DNA from: Paracoccaceae bacterium
GTDB taxonomy: Bacteria; Pseudomonadota; Alphaproteobacteria; Rhodobacterales; Rhodobacteraceae
Direction of reading: 5' to 3'
DNA length: 17,674 bases
Assembly (NCBI GenBank): GCA_021767525.1
Contig: JAASTF010000035.1
Location: 1 to 17,674, forward strand
The translations under genes and the position numbers were made by a program. Positions 14,497-17,674 of this stretch are shown piece by piece. The first letter of the stretch is position 1. Each line of letters opens with the position of its first letter. The notes below the pieces were generated by a model, which did not search any database, had not been told where the DNA came from, and saw nothing but the letters and a program-made list of their open reading frames with translations.

Positions 14497-14664
14497 TCAA
14501 AGCGAGGCGCGGTGGATGAAAAGCGTGACGAACACCGCGACGATCATGAACAGGATCGCGTAGCCGGCGGCGTATTGCGCCATGTCCAGCACCTTGCCCT
14601 TGCGGCGGGCCGCCAGGACGGCCCCGAAAATCGCGCCCAAAAGCGCGCCTGCCAAAACGATCAT
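14497..14664 (-). CDS. Small two-helix membrane protein (55 residues)
   Basis: This short reading frame encodes 55 residues with two hydrophobic helices: MIVLAGALLGAIFGAVLAA (1-19) and YAAGYAILFMIVAVFVTLFI (31-50). A positive turn (RRKGK, 20-24) separates them, and the C-terminus is HRASL. The positive-inside rule puts the loop in the cytoplasm. The gene starts 12 bases after the DUF2927 stop and ends 59 bases before the VWA start, all on the minus strand, so it is part of one cluster. I recall similar small proteins in Rhodobacteraceae that are sometimes labelled as acyltransferases without support. The compact two-helix form and position support a real gene, although the ribosome-binding site is weak. 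Confidence 0.75.
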   Translation of the reverse strand: MIVLAGALLGAIFGAVLAARRKGKVLDMAQYAAGYAILFMIVAVFVTLFIHRASL

Positions 14665-14676
14665 TTCTGCCTAGCC

Positions 14677-16047
14677 TCAGCCACGTCCCTTCGCGGGGTT
14701 GAGCGATGCCACCTCGCGCAGTTTCGCGCGCACGGCCCAATCCGCGCCGAACCCGTAACGTGCCCAACCCAGACTGTCCACCCTGACGCGCTCGGCCTCG
14801 GCCAGGCGGCCGGTCTGTTCCAGCGCCTCGGCGCGCAGCATCATCAGCGTCGACAGAAGGGCGGCGTTTTCATGGCGGGCGGCGGTGTTGAGATGCCGGG
14901 TGACAAGGGCCAGCGCATCCTGGCCACGGCCCTGCGCCAAGGCGTAGGCCGCCAGCTGCGAGGCGACATAGGCGCGGTGCAGGTCGGTGTTGGGGGTCCG
15001 CGCGTAATAGTGATCGGCGGCGACGAAATGCTCTTGCGCCAGGCTGTCATCGACGCGCTGTGTCAGGCGGCCCATCGCATAGTGCGAAAAGGCCATGCGG
15101 TGATCGCTCCAGCCCATGGTGCGGGCGATTTGCAGGGCCTGGTTGGCGGCCTGCCGCCGTTCGGCCGGGCCGGCGCCGGGGCCAAGCGCGGTCTGGATCG
15201 CCAGCACCCAGCTGCGCGGCGTGCTGCCATCGCGGCGCGGCGACAGGTTCTGCCCGCCGGGATTGATCCGCGCCAGCAGCGCGGGCAGGCGGGCGGCCAC
15301 CTCGGCGCGCGACATGCCGGCGCGCAACTCGGGCGCATAGTAAAGCCGCAGAATCATCATGTCATAGCCGGTCAGAACCGTGTGCACATTGTCGTCGTTG
15401 AACACGCTGTCGGGCAGGCGATAGAGATCGTTCAGGGGGCCAAGGGCCTGGGCCAGTTCCTCGTGCAGGCAATCGCGCACCTCTTGGGGGGCGGCATCGG
15501 CGGGCAGGAAGATGGCCAGCTGTTCGCGTTCGCGCAGGCGGGCCCAGTCGGTGCGGGGGCTGCGCTTGGCCTTGCGGTACTCGCTGAGCTTGGTGATGTT
15601 CGGCACCACGAAACAGGCCGCCTGGGGCAGGGCGCGGCGGATATCGGCACGGCTGACGGCCTGGATGGTGATATTGGCCTTGGGGCTGTCGGTCAGGCGG
15701 ATGTCGATCCCTGCCTCGGTGCGCAGGCGCGCCAGCAGCCGGTTCAGATCAAGCCCCAGATGCGCGGGCGCCCGGCCGGTGACACGCACCGAGATCGGCC
15801 CCTCGAAGCGCGAGAAATAGGGCAGGCGCCGCCCCGATTCCAGCATGAAGGCCAGGTCGAGGAAATCGCGCGCGATGTCGGAATTCGACTGCACGGGCGG
15901 GATGGGACGCGGTGCCGCGAAGGTTTTCATCGGCGGCAGCGTGCTGTCGGCATATTGCGCGGCGCGGGTGGCGGTTTCGCTGGGCCCGCCCGGCATACAG
16001 GCGCCCAGCATCAGGCAGATCGGCAGCAGGATACGGCGCATCATCAT
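14677..16047 (-). CDS. DUF2927 domain lipoprotein
   Basis: A 456-residue protein with a classical lipoprotein signal: MMMRRILLPICLMLGAC with lipobox LGAC and lipidation at C17. The DUF2927 part follows (roughly 50-290), seen in ANITIQAVSRADIRRALPQA, ACFVVPNITKLSEYR, and VRDCLHEELAQALGPLNDLY with VFNDDNVHTVLTGYDMMILR. The HEELAQ and NDLY-RLPDSVFND segments resemble a metallopeptidase-like helix, but no full zinc motif is present. The C-terminal third is helical, with alanine-rich pairs like TPR repeats (about 330-440). It is probably periplasmic or on the outer membrane. Function is unknown to me. It leads a cluster with the 55-residue membrane protein and the VWA gene. The start was placed at the first of three methionines because of the signal peptide. 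Confidence 0.85.
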   Translation of the reverse strand: MMMRRILLPICLMLGACMPGGPSETATRAAQYADSTLPPMKTFAAPRPIPPVQSNSDIARDFLDLAFMLESGRRLPYFSRFEGPISVRVTGRAPAHLGLDLNRLLARLRTEAGIDIRLTDSPKANITIQAVSRADIRRALPQAACFVVPNITKLSEYRKAKRSPRTDWARLREREQLAIFLPADAAPQEVRDCLHEELAQALGPLNDLYRLPDSVFNDDNVHTVLTGYDMMILRLYYAPELRAGMSRAEVAARLPALLARINPGGQNLSPRRDGSTPRSWVLAIQTALGPGAGPAERRQAANQALQIARTMGWSDHRMAFSHYAMGRLTQRVDDSLAQEHFVAADHYYARTPNTDLHRAYVASQLAAYALAQGRGQDALALVTRHLNTAARHENAALLSTLMMLRAEALEQTGRLAEAERVRVDSLGWARYGFGADWAVRAKLREVASLNPAKGRG

Positions 16048-16503
16048 CGGCGGCCCCCGCGCTGGTTGGCTGGGGTCGTGCTGGGAATGCAGGGCGCAGA
16101 AAGGCACAAGCCCCGGCAGGGGCTGTCAGCTGTCCCGGTCATGATCTGCCTCGGTTTATTATTCTGTTGAGAAGACTTTTGCCCCTCTTGTTGTCGGTCT
16201 TAAGGGTGAATTGAGGCAGAAATGTGGCCGCGCCCCCTGGTGGCTATTGGGTCGCGGACAGGCGGATTTTATCTCGCAAAACCAATTCAATAGCGGTCGG
16301 TTCTCAACCTGGAAACAATGCAAACCGATTGTTTTTCGTGCCCGAAACCGGGGTTTTGAGGGGGTTTTGCCGGCGATTGTGGCAAAAATGCGCCAAGGCG
16401 CCGGCGGCCCGGTGTCAGACATTCATCATTCCGGTGGCGGCGCGCCCGGCCGACGTGGAACAGCCGACCTTTCGGTGCGTTGGGGGTGCCAAAGGAGGCC
16501 GCC
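16048..16503. other. Divergent intergenic region, partly AT-rich
   Basis: This gap of 456 bases separates the divergent DUF2927 and 202-residue genes and must hold both promoters. It contains a short hairpin AGCCCC-GGCA-GGGGCT (16109-16124) without a T tract, an AT-rich stretch near 16155-16166 and a run of A/T-rich words up to about 16350. I could not find a convincing -35/-10 pair. Open frames crossing it have no conserved features. Confidence 0.5.
16491..16498 (+). promoter_or_regulatory. Strong Shine-Dalgarno sequence deciding a start
   Basis: AAAGGAGG is complementary to the 3' end of 16S rRNA. It is 5 bases from the ATG at 16504 and 8 bases from the ATG at 16507. It rules out the longer frame that would begin at 16480. 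Confidence 0.75.
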
Positions 16504-17112
16504 ATGATGGATTGGGTGCAAAACAACGCCGCCGGGCTGAACGTGCTGCTGAACGTGGCGATGCTGCTGGTGTGGGGGGCCTATCTGCAATTGATCTGGA
16601 TGTCGTTCCAGCGGGCGAACCGGGCGGTTCTGCATATCAGCCGCGCGGCCGAGGACGGGCGCGACGCGCGCTGCATCGTGTCGAACATGGGGTCGGATGC
16701 GGTCTATATCCTGGCCATGCAGGTGCGGCTGACCTGCGGGAACCGGCAGATGGCGGCCTCGGTCACCGACAAGGTCGAGCGCACGCCTGTGGATAGCGAG
16801 GATTTCCGCGACCAGACGCTGCAAGGGCCACTGGCCGGGGGAGAGGCTGTCGATGTCGGCAGTTTCCGCACGATCATACAGCGCGCCGAGCACAAGCTGG
16901 GCGCGGGCGTCGAGCTGGAGGATTGTTCCGAGGTCGAAGTGTCAGTGATCGTGGCGGCGCAGCAGGCGCACAAGCTGATGGGCGGCTACAAGCGATACCG
17001 GATCGAGGGCGAGGCCGGCGCCTTGTCCTTCCATTCCGAAGACATCCTGACCCGGCAGATCCGCTCGCGCCGGCACCGGCGCGAGCTTGAGCGCGAGATC
17101 GGCCGCGCGTGA
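16504..17112 (+). CDS. Membrane-anchored conserved hypothetical protein
   Basis: A 202-residue protein with one N-terminal transmembrane helix (about 11-33, GLNVLLNVAMLLVWGAYLQL). The basic segment after it (FQRANRAVLHISRAAEDGRD) places the soluble part in the cytoplasm. The soluble domain is strand-rich (CIVSNMGSDAVYILAMQVRL, then VELEDCSEVEVSVIVAAQQ). A strongly basic helical tail, RQIRSRRHRRELEREIGRA, follows. I do not recognise a named family. Translation starts at one of two adjacent ATGs behind a perfect AAAGGAGG. It runs toward the MoxR gene with 27 bases between the stops, and away from the DUF2927 gene. Its position between two halves of a likely MoxR-VWA system makes a functional link possible but unproven. 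Confidence 0.72.
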   Translation: MMDWVQNNAAGLNVLLNVAMLLVWGAYLQLIWMSFQRANRAVLHISRAAEDGRDARCIVSNMGSDAVYILAMQVRLTCGNRQMAASVTDKVERTPVDSEDFRDQTLQGPLAGGEAVDVGSFRTIIQRAEHKLGAGVELEDCSEVEVSVIVAAQQAHKLMGGYKRYRIEGEAGALSFHSEDILTRQIRSRRHRRELEREIGRA

Positions 17113-17139
17113 CCTGGGCCAGCGGCGCGGTGCGGGCGA

Positions 17140-17674
17140 TCAGCCGCCGCGCCGCGCCATGAAGGCCAGCCGTTCGAACAGGTGCACGTCCTGCTCGTTC
17201 TTCAGAAGCGCGCCGTGCAGCTTGGGCAGGGCGTTGGGGCCGTCGCGTTTCAGGTCTTCGGGCGTCAGGTCTTCGGCCAGCAGCAGTTTCAGCCAATCCA
17301 GCACTTCGGAGGTCGAGGGCTTTTTCTTGAGCCCGGCCATGTCGCGGATTTCATAGAACTGCGTCAGCGCGGTGGTCAGCAGCTGTTCCTTGATGCCCGG
17401 GTGGTGCACCTCGACGATCTTTTTCATCGTCTCGGGGTCGGGGAAGCGGATGTAGTGGAAGAAACAGCGGCGCAGAAAGGCGTCGGGCAGCTCTTTCTCG
17501 TTGTTCGAGGTGATGATGACGATGGGGCGGTTCTGCGCGCGCACCATTTCGCCGGTTTCGTAGACGAAGAACTCCATCTTATCGAGCTCTTGCAGAAGAT
17601 CGTTGGGAAACTCGATATCCGCCTTGTCGATCTCGTCGATCAGCAGAACGACCTTTTCACCGGCTTCGAACGCC
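17140..17674 (-). CDS. MoxR-type AAA+ ATPase, C-terminal part (cut by window edge)
   Basis: The 177 visible C-terminal codons include the Walker B motif VVLLIDEIDKAD and the QELDKMEFFVYETGE segment. The sensor-1 strand RPIVIITSNNEKELPDAFLR and the arginine-finger region FLRRCFFHYIRFPDPETM follow. After these comes a helical lid domain ending in HLFERLAFMARRGG. The Walker A part lies beyond the window. MoxR ATPases act as chaperones with VWA-domain partners to mature or load metal enzymes (for example CoxD with CoxE), and a CoxE-like partner lies at 13253-14437. The reading frame continues upstream of the first internal methionine at 17577, so the gene is partial, not short. Confidence 0.93.
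   Translation of the reverse strand, partial: AFEAGEKVVLLIDEIDKADIEFPNDLLQELDKMEFFVYETGEMVRAQNRPIVIITSNNEKELPDAFLRRCFFHYIRFPDPETMKKIVEVHHPGIKEQLLTTALTQFYEIRDMAGLKKKPSTSEVLDWLKLLLAEDLTPEDLKRDGPNALPKLHGALLKNEQDVHLFERLAFMARRGG

Noticed and set aside
16109..16124. Hairpin AGCCCC-GGCA-GGGGCT as a terminator
   Set aside because: The stem is short, no T tract follows on either strand, and both neighbouring genes start rather than end here.
14458..16170. Open frame of 570 codons on the plus strand
   Set aside because: It is antisense to the DUF2927 lipoprotein and the 55-residue gene. Its low-complexity G/Q/R/A composition marks it as a shadow.
1..17674. CRISPR array, rRNA, prophage or intact insertion sequence
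   Set aside because: I saw no regularly spaced repeats of CRISPR type, no rRNA motifs, and no transposase, integrase or phage structural protein in any frame.

Overview
This window looks like chromosomal DNA from a GC-rich alphaproteobacterium, most likely of the Rhodobacteraceae (Roseobacter/Rhodobacter group). The reasons are the high GC content (one glnE line counts 75%), the tight gene packing, and several proteins whose families I know mainly from that group: a DUF2852 N-terminus, a DUF6778-type lipoprotein, an RSP_2647-like RNA methyltransferase followed by an RSP_2648-like PIN protein, a DUF2927 lipoprotein, and a CoxE-like VWA protein with a MoxR ATPase. No database was searched; family names come from recognition of the sequence.

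Left part (1-4312). On the minus strand lie the start of a DUF2852 membrane protein, with two copies of a dyad operator upstream, and a free-standing YbaK/ProX-type tRNA-editing domain. On the plus strand are a small NTF2-like (DUF4440) protein and full-length glnE, which controls glutamine synthetase by adenylylation. A 91-residue conserved small protein overlaps the end of glnE by 4 bases.

Central housekeeping part (4309-10907). The Entner-Doudoroff operon edd-eda is on the minus strand. Its promoter carries a GntR/LacI-type dyad exactly between the -35 and -10 boxes. A divergent lipoprotein follows, then a methyltransferase-PIN nuclease pair joined by an ATGA overlap, an M48 metalloprotease with its stop codon interlocked with that of the PIN gene, and an Asp/Glu racemase/maleate isomerase-type enzyme.

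Accessory patch (about 10908-13252). The sequence becomes clearly poorer in GC and gene-sparse. It holds an exported FG-GAP/VCBS-like protein and a probably truncated 121-residue protein. Two copies of an intergenic repeat (87 bp, ungapped, exactly 1562 bp apart) bracket them, and further inverted repeats lie to the right. This is the part of the window most likely to have been acquired or rearranged.

Right part (13253-17674). Minus-strand genes: a DUF2927 lipoprotein, an overlooked 55-residue two-helix membrane protein, a CoxE-like VWA protein, and at the edge a MoxR-type AAA+ ATPase cut by the window end. A plus-strand gene for a membrane-anchored protein lies between the ATPase and the rest. 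MoxR and VWA proteins usually act as a pair, so this may be one dispersed envelope or metal-insertion chaperone locus.

A shared regulatory pattern: glnE, the M48 protease and the VWA protein lack a Shine-Dalgarno sequence. Each has a -35/-10 pair with a 17-base spacer and exactly 6 bases between the -10 box and the ATG, which predicts leaderless mRNAs.
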